Shown piece after piece: positions 12,847-23,737 of a stretch of 64,000 nt of DNA (positions within the stretch are counted from its first letter, which is position 1; every line of letters starts with the position of its first letter). The position numbers and the translations under genes were made by a program. The stretch lies in assembly GCA_026119855.1 (NCBI GenBank), contig JAOWBW010000192.1, forward strand, positions 868,001 to 932,000, in the 5' to 3' direction. The DNA comes from Campanula takesimana (taxonomy: Eukaryota; Streptophyta; Magnoliopsida; Asterales; Campanulaceae). The notes beneath the pieces were generated by a model that was given only the letters and a program-made list of their open reading frames with translations, was not told the origin of the DNA and did not search any database.

Positions 12847-13443
12847 TACTCCCTCCGCCCCCAGTTTAAGAATCTTAGTTATACTCCCTCTGTCCTAGAA
12901 AGATAGTCTCATTTTGACTTTTTATGGTCAACAAAAATGAACTTTGACCAATCATTGATGATAATCTAATCATTCTAGTGACATTCTAAAATTTGTAATT
13001 GATAAATCATTATTAACAATTTTTATAATTTCATTGTCATCATTAAATTGACACTAATGTTTGATCAAAGTTTATTTTTATTAACTATAAAAAATCAAAA
13101 TTAGACTATCTTTCTGAGACAGATGGAGTATTTTGAAATAGTCGGTTGTTTATTTCAAAGAGGTTTTGCGTCTATGCGGTATGCAGTAAGTGGGTGTTTA
13201 CACCAACATTGGTCTAATAACCACTTTTATTTTCCTTTTTGGTTTGTCCCAGAACAATGTTTTTAGTTGCTTTATTACCTAAAATGGATCATGGGACCCA
13301 CTTATCATTCTCACAACAAAAACTCCCTACCCACTTTATCTCTCCTGCTTTCTCTTACTTACTTTTTCATACTCATAATATTTTATTTTTTTTAATCTCC
13401 GCGTAAAGTCAAACTCAGAACTTTGTGCTGGGACGGAGGGAAT
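12847..13443. repeat. Stowaway cluster with nested copy
   Basis: An outer end TA-CTCCCTCCGCCCC at 12847 is interrupted after 33 bp by a complete MITE (12882-13130; CTCCCTCTGTCCTAGAAAGA mirrored by TCTTTCTGAGACAGATGGAG). A right-type end GGGACGGAGGGAAT at about 13430-13443 may belong to the outer or a third copy. Confidence 0.6.
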
Positions 13444-13730
13444 ATAAAGAAAGAGGGTTTCAAGTGGAATTTCATAAACCACAAGATGGTATATGAAACT
13501 TTCTTAAACATTGGGAGGCTAAGTGCAATTCTTTAACAAGACAATCCCGTCTCAAAACATATTGCACCATTTTTTTCTTTGGCACAAGAATTAACGAGAG
13601 AGATGTATATTTAAAAGTATTGTGAGTGAACAAAAGTTGTGAGCATGACAAAAGAAGTAAAATTTATTGGTAGACCCATAATTAAATATGTGAGTATGAC
13701 AAATGAGATAAGGATAATAAAAAAAAGACA

Positions 13731-13858
13731 AAAACTTGTGTGAGGCGGTCTCACGTGTGAGACAGGTTTTATTGAGAGAGTAAATTGTTTGCCCCCTTAT
13801 GGATGGAGCGGGGCAAGCCCATTTTCTCTCTCAACAAGACCCGTCTCACACGAAACTT
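13731..13858. repeat. Short MITE, copy 1 of a local pair
   Basis: GGTCTCACGTGTGAGACAGG near the left and CCCGTCTCACACGAAAC at the right form inverted ends around TTTTATTGAGAG/CTCTCAACAAGA. The second copy is at 14111-14247. I do not assign a superfamily. Confidence 0.65.
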
Positions 13859-14110
13859 ACTCCTAAAAAAAAATAAAGTTTAAATATTTTACGAAAGAAA
13901 TTTACTAATGACACTCAACACTCAAAAATTACGCACGTCAATTTTGGAAGCAACTTTATGACAATGAATCCAACCAGTAAAAAGCGAAAAATGGTGGAAA
14001 GTGTTTTGAAACTGAGTGATTACTTTCTTTCTTTTTCATGTACTTATTATTTTCTTTTGAAAGATTTAATTAAACAACTTAATGATTGATTTTCTTTGAT
14101 TTCAAAATAA

Positions 14111-14247
14111 AAAGACAAAAAATTTGTGTAGGACGGTCTCACACGTGAGACAAGTTTTATTGAGAGGGTAAATGGTTTGCCTCCTATGGGTGGGTGAGGG
14201 CAAACTCATTTCCTCTTTCAACAAGACCCATCTTACCCAAAACTTTC
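14111..14247. repeat. Short MITE, copy 2 of a local pair
   Basis: Same layout as 13731-13858: GGTCTCACACGTGAGACAAG, GGTAAATGGTTTGCC, a CAAACTCATTTCCTC centre, and CAACAAGACCCATCTTACC. It is more diverged at the right end. Confidence 0.65.
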
Positions 14248-14363
14248 TCAATTAATTAAGAATAATTTTCTTTAGATTTATTATTATTATTTTCAATAAT
14301 AAAAAAAAAAAAGTGTGCCAGCTACAATATTAATAAGGTTTTGAGAGGAACAGGAGTATGTTG

Positions 14364-15392
14364 TACTCCCTCCGCCCCGGATTAAGAGTCCTACCCCTCA
14401 TTTGCACGCTTATTAATAAATATTGAAAGTGATGTAAATGTTGTGAGTGTAAAAGTAAAGAGTAAGCTGCTTTTCTGCCCCTCGTACTATTGCCTCAACA
14501 TCAATGTGACACTCGTACTGCTGAAACACTAAATGTATGATTCGTACTATTGATTTGGTAACAAAATCAACCAATATTCCTAACGTCAGTTAAATATTTA
14601 ACGGACAAGTCCTTGTAGAAAATTGTTGATCGGGTCAACGCTTACATAGCAGTTGACTGGACAAAAAATGCAATAACATTTATTGAATTTCTAAAAATAA
14701 ATTTCAAAAATTCAAAACGTTCAAGGAAAAAAAGTTGTAATTTCAAACCCCAATCTGGCACACTCCACTCAGATTAACTGGGTTTAAACTCTCAGACATC
14801 CTTCCGCCTCTAGTCTCTCCACCTCTGGCCGCCGCCACCTCCAAACGCACAACCAACCCCTCCACCGCAGCCCAAACCCACTATCGGAGCTTTCAACAAA
14901 TAAAAAGTAGGGTTTGAAATTGCATTTTTTTTTTTTTTTTTTTTGAATTTTCAAAACTTATTCTTAGAAATTCAATAAATGTTATTGCATTTTTTTGTCT
15001 AGTTAGCCGCCACGTAAGCATTGACTGGGTCAACAATTTCCTACAAGGACTTGTCCGTTAAATATTTAACTGGCGTTAGGAATATTGGTTGATTTTGTTA
15101 CCAAATCAATAGTACGCATCATACATTTAGTGTTTCAGCAGTACGAGTGTCAAATTGATGTTGGGGCCATAGTACGAGGGGCAGAAAACCAGTTTACTCT
15201 AAAAGTAAAGTAGGAGAGAGAATGAGTGAGAGAGAATAGTGAATTGATTGGTGTTGTGAGTATAAAAGTAAAATAGGAGAGAGAATGAGTGAGGTGAATA
15301 GTAAAGATTCTTTGCCATTTTAGGAATAGGACTCTTAGTCTGGGACGTACCAAAATGGAAAATAGGACTCTTAGTCTGGGACGGAGAGAGTA
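14364..15392. repeat. Stowaway MITE interrupted by a MULE-MITE
   Basis: TA-CTCCCTCCGCCCCGGATTA on the left pairs with AGTCTGGGACGGAGAGAG-TA on the right. The middle (14461-15200) is a separate insertion. The right terminus contains an extra partial copy (near 15330-15350) ending GGGACGTACC. Confidence 0.75.
14461..15200. mobile_element. Non-autonomous MULE-type MITE with long TIRs
   Basis: A 740-bp element flanked by a perfect 10-bp duplication, aaaagtaaag (14451-14460 and 15201-15210). The inverted repeats are about 250-290 bp and start AGTAA(G/A)CTG(C/G)TTTTCTGCCC. They share CTCGTACTAT, GTTTCAGCAGTACGAG and GTCCTTGTAG phrases in opposite orientation. The unique centre (about 14760-14890) is C-rich and has no convincing ORF. 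Long TIRs plus a 9-10 bp TSD fit a Mutator-like non-autonomous element. It landed inside a Stowaway MITE and is younger than it. Confidence 0.8.
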
Positions 15393-15576
15393 ATAGTCTT
15401 CCTTGTGTATCTTTTGTTTCTTTGTTGCGTGATAAGGACTTCCATGTCGTTTTTCCCTTAAACATTAGAGAAAGCATAACAATTTCTTGGGTACTAAGTT
15501 TTGATCAATTCATAGGTGTTCTTGTTGACACGATAAAATTCTTTAATAGATTTGTAAGTTTATAAGTATGCTTAAA

Positions 15577-16238
15577 ACCCAAGCCGTCTGGCCTAGTGGT
15601 ATGAGCATGTGACTTTCCTTCGGGAGGTCCCGTGTTCGATTCCTCATCCCCCCATTTCCCAATAAGTAAGTGGCCTCCACTCTGGAGGTCTCAGGTTCGC
15701 CTCCTTACGAGGAGTTTGTGGAGAACCTGTGTTATCAGTTCAGCCCATAGATGGGTACACCTTATGCAGGGGAGCTTGTGTTATCAGTTCAGCCCATAGA
15801 TGGGTACACCTTATGCAGGGGAGTTTGTGCCAACAGGGGATCATTCTGAAGATGCAAGGACGTCGTCTATGGCAAGGAGGCTACCCCAAGCAGACTACCA
15901 GACGTCGTCTATGGCAAGGAGGCTACCCCAAGCAGACTACCAGACGGCTACAAGCGATTTCTAGAGCGGCAAGTATCACTTTGTGCCAACAGGGGATCAT
16001 TCTGAAGATGCAAGGACGTCGTCTATGGCAAGGAGGCTACCCCAAACAGACTACCAGACGGCTACAAGCGATTTCTAGAGCGGCAAGTATCACTATGATA
16101 GATTCCAATATAGGAATAGGCTTCATAGGAATTTGTAATAGGTAGGGCAATAGATCTGTAATAGGCTTCATAGGAGTTTGTAACACGATGACAATTGCCT
16201 TAAATGATATAATACAAGCTATTCTAAAAAAAATAAAA
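15577..16238 (+). mobile_element. Compound tRNA-derived SINE
   Basis: It is flanked by a 15-bp direct repeat, ataagtatgcttaaa (15562-15576 and 16239-16253). A pol III A box (TGGCCTAGTGG, 15589-15599) and B box (GTTCGATTCC, 15634-15643) sit at tRNA-like spacing. A second tRNA 3'-half-like segment follows (GGAGGTCTCAGGTTCGCCTCC region, 15676-15710). The body has a 49-bp tandem duplication (15731-15828) and a 42-bp tandem duplication (15859-15942), and the block from 15824 reappears at 15980-16095. The tail is A-rich. At about 660 bp it is long for a plant SINE. The frame open through 15729-16145 is a by-product of the repeats. Confidence 0.8.
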
Positions 16239-16253
16239 ATAAGTATGCTTAAA

Positions 16254-18782
16254 GTAAAATTATTTTATAAGTATGTTTAAAGTTTTAGATGATACAACAT
16301 TGTGAATAATTACAAATATACGCAATAATTTTACGTGTGTGCTTAATTTATAAGATAATTACACCATAATGCAACCAATTTTACATGCATATGGGCTAGT
16401 GTTTCACTTTTTGCAATTAAGGTGAATAGTATTACTAGACGTTTATTGCAATGTGGGCCCCTAAGTTAACGGTAATTGATGAAAGTTAACAAAGTAAGCA
16501 AAATTTAATGATTTTATTTTCCGCTATTCCATATCTCCATCTATTATATTAACAAAAATCTTACACACAATTTAAAAAGTTAAATCCACAAGAGAAATTC
16601 GTTTATAATTAGCAAACAAGAAGTTTGGAGATATCATTATGCAATAAAATTAAAATTGTGTTCATTATAAATAATAATAATAATAATAATAATAATATTC
16701 ATTTCATTTCATTTCATCTCATCTCATAATAATAAGTTATTAAACGAATCCGTCCCAAGAAGAAGATAGTCCAATAGTTTTTTGTTTGTACCGTGGGCCA
16801 AAAAAAATATTATTCAAACCAATCATTTTTATTTTGATGTATAGATTGAATGTAAAAAAAAAAAGATAAACTAAAACTATTAAAATACATGTGTAAAATT
16901 ACATTAATAATTTCTTGATGTGGCAATTACATAAATTCTTACGGTTCCTCTACATTTATCATCTTTTTCTGATAGCTCAGTTAAAATCTGTGCGTAGTTT
17001 ACCACTGTTCATCTTTATTATGATGAATATTTTAAATTAAGTTTGTGAAAAACTATAAATTTGTGCGGAATTTATAACTCTTTAACATATATTTTTTGGT
17101 AAGTAATTTGACTAAATTATTAAGATTTTTGGGCTTTCAGTGAGTTTCCATTAAAGTGAACTTTGATCAAGATTTATGAATATTTAATTATCTTAATAGT
17201 TTTTTATGTTTTGTAATGATAGAATTATTTGTAGTGTGTCAATAACAATTTTTACAATTACGTGAAAATAATAGAATGTTTATACACCTTTGATCAAAAT
17301 TCAATCAACTAATCTACGTTGTTGTCACCACTGCAACCATCGGCCACTCATTACTCACTCAAAACGACCTTCACCTCCTCTTAGTGGCCGGGCTGAGCCA
17401 TAATTTTTTATAAACGAGGGCAAGATTATTTTGAGAATGAAATAATTATAATGTAATAACTAAATTTAGTTTTTTTTTTTTTTTGGGGGGGGGGTGACTT
17501 TTACTTTAATGTTATTTTTTCTCAATAAATACAAAGGGGCAAAATGTTAATTTTAGAGGTAAAATACAATATTTTTAAAATTCTTTTTTTTTTTCTTTCT
17601 AACGTGTGCCTTTAAGGCATATGATAAGACTTAATTATGTCAGCAAATTTATGTAATTATAACCGTTTTACTTACAAAATCTCAACATATTACTAGAAAT
17701 TGTTTTAGTTACATAGATTCAGTATCATATTTAAGTTTTATCATGTGCCCTACATGTTAAAAAAATATTCTAACGTATGCCCTTAACGCAGATACTATGA
17801 CTTATATCATGTGCCGCATTAAAAAATCGATACTAAATTTGATGCATTTCAAAAAACAAGGGTGGAGCAATTGCCCCTTTATCCCTTGCCCTCGCCTCGC
17901 CTCACCTCGCCTCTACCTCCTCCCTTTCCCAAACCTCTTCCTAGAAGCAAATCTCTCCCCCACCTCCCTTTCAGCTTCAAACTCATCTCCCTTCTCCATT
18001 ACCCACCCGCCTTCGCCCACCTGCGCCGCCCCCTCGCTTGTTCCATATTCAAGATCTGACAGTTTCTTTGTGTTTTAATTTGTTTGGTGAAGACAATCAT
18101 AATTTCAATGTGTTTATGGAGTGCAGATTGTAAACAGTATGTGTGTGTCAAAGGCTCCACCCTAAGAAAGACTTGGACAGCACTCTTGATATCACGGTTG
18201 TACATAGTTTAGAGTCCTTAGTTTAGGCAAGTACATCTTTGTAATTATTTATCCTTATTCATTCCTTAGTAGTAGAGATATTGTGCAAGTCATAGTAGGA
18301 CTCTTGTAATTATATAAAGCAGCACATGAATAACAATTGACTCAAGTTGAGTCTTGGGATTTTTCATCAGCCGTGCCTTGCTTTATCAAAGGAGTCTGTG
18401 ACTTTTCTTTTGTCCGTCCCGAGTGATCTCTTCTTCACATCTTCTCCATATGTCTTTATTTTATCTCACACAGATTAGTAGATATAGCTACATCATGTAT
18501 ACTACACCTGTTTTTTGTTTTTGTTTTTGTTTTTTTTTTAAATATACCCTCAACATTTTTGTAATCGACTTGATTAAATATTACTAAAAGGTTCATGTAA
18601 ATCATGATCAATTTAAAATTATCACTGATAATGCTTTCATGGACGTATCAATCACAAAATTTATTGAACAATCAAATTTTCATATAGTTGGGATGAAAAT
18701 TCACTCAAGTCCTCTTTCCTAACTCTCATGTTTCAAATTTTCTATTCCTTCGGTAAAAAAAAACGTCTTTTTTTTTTCTCTC
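16254..18782. other. Gene-free AT-rich spacer
   Basis: No gene is supported. An (AAT)n run lies near 16670-16700, followed by TTTCA repeats. A dispersed repeat at about 17395-17560 is related to 8683-8820. A C-rich tract spans 17880-18030. At about 18100-18420 there is an LTR-like stretch with a TATATAA-type box (18315) and a CA-rich leader, possibly an old solo LTR fragment without identifiable ends. Confidence 0.4.
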
Positions 18783-19240
18783 TTAGACCATGTACAATGG
18801 TTTAAGCAAAATTTTCCATTCAACACCCACTTTATCACTCCACATCAGCTTCTCTCTCTTCCAACTCATCCATTCAACACTCATTCAACTTTTAACCCTA
18901 CAATGATTTGTTTAATCCCCCATTCAACACTTTTCTCACTCATCATCCTATACTCCACCACTTAAATTTTATTTTATATTTTCTATTTTTATGATAATAA
19001 TAATAAAAAAAAAATGAAAAACTTAATAAAAAAATTCGATCACGCATTTAATAAAAAATAAACGAAAAACGAAAAATAATAAAAAAAAATTAATAATAAA
19101 AATTATGAGAAATGACGATAATTATTATTAAAACAAAAAAAAGTTACATTAAGCTTAATTCGCGACGCATTTAATGAAATATAAATAATTAAACGATACA
19201 AAAAACTCGAATCACAATACACTAAAAATAATATTTTCTA

Positions 19241-20518
19241 TCACGCATTCCCGAACTTTGCCCATATGTGCTTGATTAGATCCGCCTGCAATTCGTGATG
19301 ACCTCTTGGATCGCGCATTTCTGATCTAGCACGCACATGATTTGCAAATGCAGGTAGTACCTCAGTCGAGAATGGTTGTTGTGTACTAGACCCACTTGCC
19401 TCGGATTGATAGTCGGTCCAATTCTGAGAATACGTATCTCGTTCATCCTCAACAATCATATTATGTAATATGATACATGACCTCATGATAATAGCCAAGT
19501 CGTTTATCTCCCACATTCGAGCTGGCTCTCGAATGATTTTAAATCGAGCTTGGAGCACTCCAAATGCCCGTTCTGTATCCTTCCGACATCCCTCCTGAAA
19601 TTTTGCAAATAGCTTATCTTCTTCACTTTGAGGAAGTCTAACTGATTTGACGAAAGTTGGGTACGAAGGGTAGATACCGTCAGCAAGATAGTACGCCATA
19701 TTATACGGATGTTGATTCACAAAGAAGTTGACTCGTGGAGTCTTTCCTTGTTCAACATCATCGAACACTGGCGATCGATCCAGAACATTTATATCGTTCA
19801 GTGTTCCCGGACATCCGAAAAAGGCATGCCAGATCCATAAATCATGAGAGGCGACGGCTTCAAGAATAACCGTAGTGGTCCCCTTATCACCCCTAGTAAA
19901 TTGACCTTCCCAAGCCGTAGGACAATTTTTCCATTCCCAGTGCATGCAATCAATACTCCCGATCATACCTGGAAACCCCCGCATCTCACTAACATGAAGT
20001 ATTCTTTGCAAGTCGTCTTCGTTTGGGGCTCTCAAGTACTCCGCCTCGTACAATTGAATGATTCCATTGCAAAATCTACGTAACGTCTCCAATGCCGTAG
20101 TACCTCCGATTTTGATGTATTCATCAATAGCATCGGCCGACATACCATATGCTAACATTCGCATGGCTGTGGTACATTTTGCTAATGGAGATATGCCTTC
20201 TTTGCCGGCAGCATCGAATCTTTGGGTGAAGTAGACGTCATGGTTTGAAAGGTCGCCGACGATTCGAAGGAATACATGTTCCCGCATCCGATATCGTCTG
20301 CGAAAAAATTCTTTGTAAACAGCATTTTCGAAAAAGTAGTCGTTAACCAGGCTTTGGTTTGCCCAAGCGTGATCTCTTTTGAAGTATCTTCTCGTGCGAG
20401 GTTGATCTTCTAATATTTTTTTTCGACGCTCTGTAAAGTGGTTGACGATATACCTATCCTCCAAATCAGATTGCCTTTTGTAGGCTTCGATATCAAAAGG
20501 AAAATCTAATGGATCCAT
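19241..20518 (-). CDS. PIF/Harbinger DDE transposase
   Basis: An open frame of 425 aa, the usual length for the family, with no visible break. A helical DNA-binding N-terminus (about 1-110) is followed by the DDE nuclease domain. The first D is in MIGSIDCMHWEWKNCP, the second in GCPGTLNDINVLDRSP, and the E in TERAFGVLQARFKIIREP. IIMRSCIILHNMIVEDERD is the typical C-terminal helix. It would cut the element at its TTA-flanked ends together with the Myb-like ORF1 product, in the nucleus. The ATG (MDPLDFPFDIEAYK) follows a short AT-rich 5' region. Being intact, it could act in trans on relatives such as 2196-2840 if expressed. Confidence 0.92.
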   Translation of the reverse strand: MDPLDFPFDIEAYKRQSDLEDRYIVNHFTERRKKILEDQPRTRRYFKRDHAWANQSLVNDYFFENAVYKEFFRRRYRMREHVFLRIVGDLSNHDVYFTQRFDAAGKEGISPLAKCTTAMRMLAYGMSADAIDEYIKIGGTTALETLRRFCNGIIQLYEAEYLRAPNEDDLQRILHVSEMRGFPGMIGSIDCMHWEWKNCPTAWEGQFTRGDKGTTTVILEAVASHDLWIWHAFFGCPGTLNDINVLDRSPVFDDVEQGKTPRVNFFVNQHPYNMAYYLADGIYPSYPTFVKSVRLPQSEEDKLFAKFQEGCRKDTERAFGVLQARFKIIREPARMWEINDLAIIMRSCIILHNMIVEDERDTYSQNWTDYQSEASGSSTQQPFSTEVLPAFANHVRARSEMRDPRGHHELQADLIKHIWAKFGNA

Positions 20519-20846
20519 TGAAATTTGGAAAAAGGAAAAATAGAGAGTGTTTATTTTATGAAGAAGGAAAGAAGGGAATGGTTGATGTAGGAAGAAAGAA
20601 GGAAAGGAGAAATATTTAAAGAGAAATTGAGTAGTACATCAGACTGCCTTACCTTGAAAAGAGGAGAAATACAGAGTGTTAAATTGAGAACGTGGGGTTA
20701 ACCAGGAAAATTTTGCGAATAACACTTTTGTCCTCATAACTTCCATGATACTACAATTTGGCCCTTATAGATTACTATCTGACATAAAGCAGAAAACTAA
20801 CATTAAAGTAGTACATCATTACATAAAACTAACACAAAGCAAAAAA

Positions 20847-21998
20847 TTAATCGATAAATAACTCTTCACCCAACTTTTCAAAAAGTTGTTTGCTCCGATC
20901 ATCGAGATGCTCCTTCTCATTTAACTTCATCCACATTTTCATTTTTTTAGCTTGAGTCTTGTCTTTCTGAACTTTGAGAGACTCCTCCTGTTGTGTAGCT
21001 ATCAGACCCAATCTTTCCAACTCTTTCTCTTTGAATTGTTTGAATTCTGCCCAGTCTTCGTTTACCGATTCTAATCCTACTGCCTTAACTTTTTTTTTTT
21101 TCCTTTTTTCTTAGCTGCCTCCCTTCCCATAGGACGAGGAATGGAGCCAACTTCGTTTGAATTCGCGTGATCTCTTAGATCCACTGCTTCCAGATCCCGT
21201 ATTTCCTCCGACCTGACTTGCAAAACGTGGTTCATCTCGGATAGCAAGCCACTCTTCCATTAAAGTAAAATTGGCATTGTTATCACATTTATATATTTCA
21301 TGCGCTTTTGCCAATACATCGGTCTCCGCCCACCCGCTTGCTTGCGCACGTTTAGCTTTATCGTAAGCACCTATCCATTTATTTAATATTTTGCTTACAT
21401 AGGAATGGCGATTTCTGCAGGCAGTTGCATCACGAGGAGAGTCAAATAAGCAATGCTCGTTACAGTATTCCGCAATATGACGCCAAAACGTCTCGCCTTT
21501 CTGATTTCTGCCGATAATACTGTTTGTTCCGAATTTAATCCACCCACTAAGTAGGACTAAATTTTGAGGGGTAGTCCATTTGACGCTTTTTTTACGAGTA
21601 GCGGCTGAACCCTCACCAGCTGGATTGGTTATACCCTCTACAATTTCAGTAGCTTCGTTAGCACCGCTCATACTACCCAAACCAATTTGAGTTGAAAAAT
21701 CTGGAAATTGTGATGATTCATTTCCAGAAATATTTTCATTTCTCATCATTGGCATATTGTAAGGGGGTGGTTGCATTGGCATCCCATAAGGAGGTGGTTG
21801 CATTGGCATCCCATAATATGGATTCCAATTTTGGATAGGTGAAGGCATGAAATTTGGTGGAAAACCAGGATTTGGAAAATGTTGAGGACGTGGTTGGTTG
21901 AAAGATTGATTTTCGTACTGAAAATTGTTAGGATTGTTGTAGGGAAAATGAGGATTACTTGAATTTTGAGTATTGGAAAGGTTATTATTGGGATCCAT
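20847..21998 (-). pseudogene. Harbinger ORF1 (Myb/SANT-like DNA-binding partner), frameshifted
   Basis: The first frame starts MDPNNNLSNTQ at 21998. It has an N/P/Q-rich N-terminus with a repeated PYGMPMQPPPY motif, then a trihelix/SANT-like domain (SVKWTTPQNLVLLSGWIKFG to about MEEWLAIRDEPRF). It stops at 21111. Near 21165 the reading shifts: the other frame continues through a lysine-rich stretch and a coiled coil (EDWAEFKQFKEKELERLGL) to a stop at 20847. A one-base slip near the GAATTC site explains this. In this superfamily ORF1 is required with the transposase for mobility, so this copy is probably not autonomous. An upstream ATG at 22055 only adds a poly-K leader and is less likely to be the start. 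Confidence 0.8.
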
Positions 21999-22458
21999 TG
22001 AAAGAAAAAGATGTTTTTTTTTTTTTTTTTGGTGTTGGAATACTATGAAACTCATGTCAATTTATAGGGGAAAAAAATTCTGGAATTTTGGTGAAAAAAA
22101 AAAAAAAAAACTGGTCAAATAATTGAGCTGCGAAAATTGGGATAAAAAGTAAAAAAAAAAAATATGGCCAATCACTCTCCAACACGTGGCGGCACCAGGA
22201 AAAAAAAAAAAAAAAAAGGGCCGCCGCCTGGATTGACGCGCCTCACTCGCACGTGTGTTGCACGCGCCCATGTCGGCCCAATTCAAGGGCGCCGCGTGTC
22301 CATTCTTCCCGACACACTCTGCGGTTCACGGGTGTGAATTTATTCAACCGAATTGCATTTCCCTCCCCATTAAACCAACCATTGGAAGGATTAAACCATT
22401 CTTTTTGTGTGAATCTTCATTCAACACCCTAAACTTTCCCCCATTGTAGATGGTCTTA

Positions 22459-22954
22459 ATCTTTTTACTCAACTGTCCCAAAATAATATTAAAAAGTTAA
22501 TAATTTTTTTCATCAAAAATAAAATTTAATTTTTTCTAAACATTTATTTTAGAACGGAGTACTATTTTGATCATACTGGAATAACCAAAATAAAGTTTGA
22601 TCAAATTAGTGGTTCACTCCCATTCCCATCTCATTTTTTATGCACCTAAGGAAAGGGCTCTAAAACCTCTTTCTTATTGGGTTAGGTCTTTTTCAGTATT
22701 ATTGAAATTTATGAGCATTTTAGTGCTCAACATTGTATCATGGGCTTTCAATTAATATTTGACTTTCACAAGGTTTGAAATTCAATGAAAATTAGTAATG
22801 GGCACATAAAACCTCAACCACATTTTCACCTTTTCTATCAACAACATTAACTTGTTTTAATTGTCAAGAAGCCACTTTTCCATCTAACTTCTTACATATA
22901 TACCCACCATGCACCATCAAACTCTGCAACCAGTGTTGCTCATTAGCCACCACC
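22459..22954. other. Upstream region of the SAM gene
   Basis: A MITE-like end (AGAACGGAGTAC, about 22551-22562) is visible. The rest is AT-rich leader with no gene. An ATG at 22909 is in a different frame from the SAM protein and opens a 90-codon frame that overlaps it; it could act as an upstream ORF. Confidence 0.4.
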
Positions 22955-23737
22955 ATGGATTGGCACTCTTGGTTATCAAGAACCGGCCTCGAGCCATTCC
23001 TCGTACGCGAATACAGCCTCACGTTCACCCGAAACGAGCTTCAAAGAGAAGATATCGCTCATTTCAACCACGAGTTTCTTCAAAGTATGGGCATCTCAGT
23101 TGCCAAGCATCGGTTAGAGATACTCAAGCTTGCAAAGAAAGAGGTGGGACCCACCCCTCGAAGCTTCTCGGGCCTTGTTAAAAAGCTCTTTACCAAGAAA
23201 CTTAGCTTTCAGAAGGATGCAGCTCGTTTGCCTGTATCTAAGCTGAGCCCGTATCGATTACAGTGGAATGGAGAACTGCACAAGCATATGGTTGCAAGTA
23301 GAAGCACAATGACCCGATCGGAATCGGACGGACAACAAAAGTGCAATGTCTCACATGGAGGATTGAGCCCGTGTCGATCACAATGGAATAGAGAACCGCA
23401 GAAACACATGGTGGCAAGCAGAAGCATGATGATGAGATCTGGGCCGTTGGATATGAGAAGGCAAGAGAAATACGTCATCCCTAACCCTAACCGGAGTTTG
23501 AGCGTGTCAGGGCCGTTAGATGGGAAGATGCAAGAGAATTTGATGATGAGTAATTGGAGCCCAACTGTTTCCAGGCCTATAGATAGAAGATTGAAAGGGA
23601 AATTAGTCTTATCTGGCCCTCTGGATAGAGAAGTAGGCTTGAGCCCAAAGCAAAATAACCCTCCTGACAATGTGAACCTGAAGGAAGAGGTTCAGTCACT
23701 TTGGTCCTTAATGTTTCAAGATCTGAAGCCAACTTAA
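22955..23737 (+). CDS. SAM-domain protein with SGPLD repeats
   Basis: A single-exon frame of 260 aa. Residues 1-65 form a sterile alpha motif domain: WHSWLSRTGLEPFLVREYSL, then LQREDIAHFNHEFLQSMGIS and KHRLEILKLAKKE, the helix order of plant SAM proteins. SAM domains mediate protein-protein oligomerisation; the target here is unknown. The tail is basic and repetitive. LSPYRLQWNGELHKHMVASR is followed 42 residues later by LSPCRSQWNREPQKHMVASR, then SGPLD-type repeats (SGPLDMRR, SGPLDGKM, SRPIDRRL, SGPLDREV). There is no signal peptide or membrane segment. The start is the ATG in the CACCATGG context. Confidence 0.85.
   Translation: MDWHSWLSRTGLEPFLVREYSLTFTRNELQREDIAHFNHEFLQSMGISVAKHRLEILKLAKKEVGPTPRSFSGLVKKLFTKKLSFQKDAARLPVSKLSPYRLQWNGELHKHMVASRSTMTRSESDGQQKCNVSHGGLSPCRSQWNREPQKHMVASRSMMMRSGPLDMRRQEKYVIPNPNRSLSVSGPLDGKMQENLMMSNWSPTVSRPIDRRLKGKLVLSGPLDREVGLSPKQNNPPDNVNLKEEVQSLWSLMFQDLKPT

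Larger units (their letters stand above)
12632..14363. other. MITE-rich spacer upstream of NUB1
   Basis: No gene is seen. It holds the NUB1 promoter side (just above 12631, no clear TATA box), at least two Stowaway copies and a pair of unrelated MITEs, listed separately. Confidence 0.5.
18786..22455 (-). mobile_element. PIF/Harbinger DNA transposon, near-complete
   Basis: The 15-bp terminal inverted repeats are GACCATGTACAATGG (left) and CCATTGTAGATGGTC (right), one mismatch apart, flanked by TTA on both sides (18783-18785, 22456-22458), the superfamily's target preference. The 3670-bp element carries the two standard genes, both on the minus strand: a DDE transposase (open) and a Myb/SANT-like ORF1 (frameshifted). 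Subterminal DNA is rich in the phrase TTCAACAC and its complement. A deletion derivative lies at 2196-2840. Confidence 0.92.

Noticed and set aside
15584..15660. tRNA gene
   Set aside because: A and B boxes are present but the acceptor and anticodon arms do not pair well, and the unit sits inside a 15-bp target duplication with an A-rich tail. It is a SINE head.
15729..16145. 138-codon repetitive frame
   Set aside because: It is open only because the SINE's 49-, 42- and 156-bp duplications keep frame. No family resemblance.
17797..18078. Proline-rich short gene
   Set aside because: C-rich tract open in two overlapping frames, with no start context or homology I recognise.
23482..23496. Telomere-like CCCTAACCCTAACC
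   Set aside because: Only two units, inside the SAM coding sequence, encoding ordinary residues.
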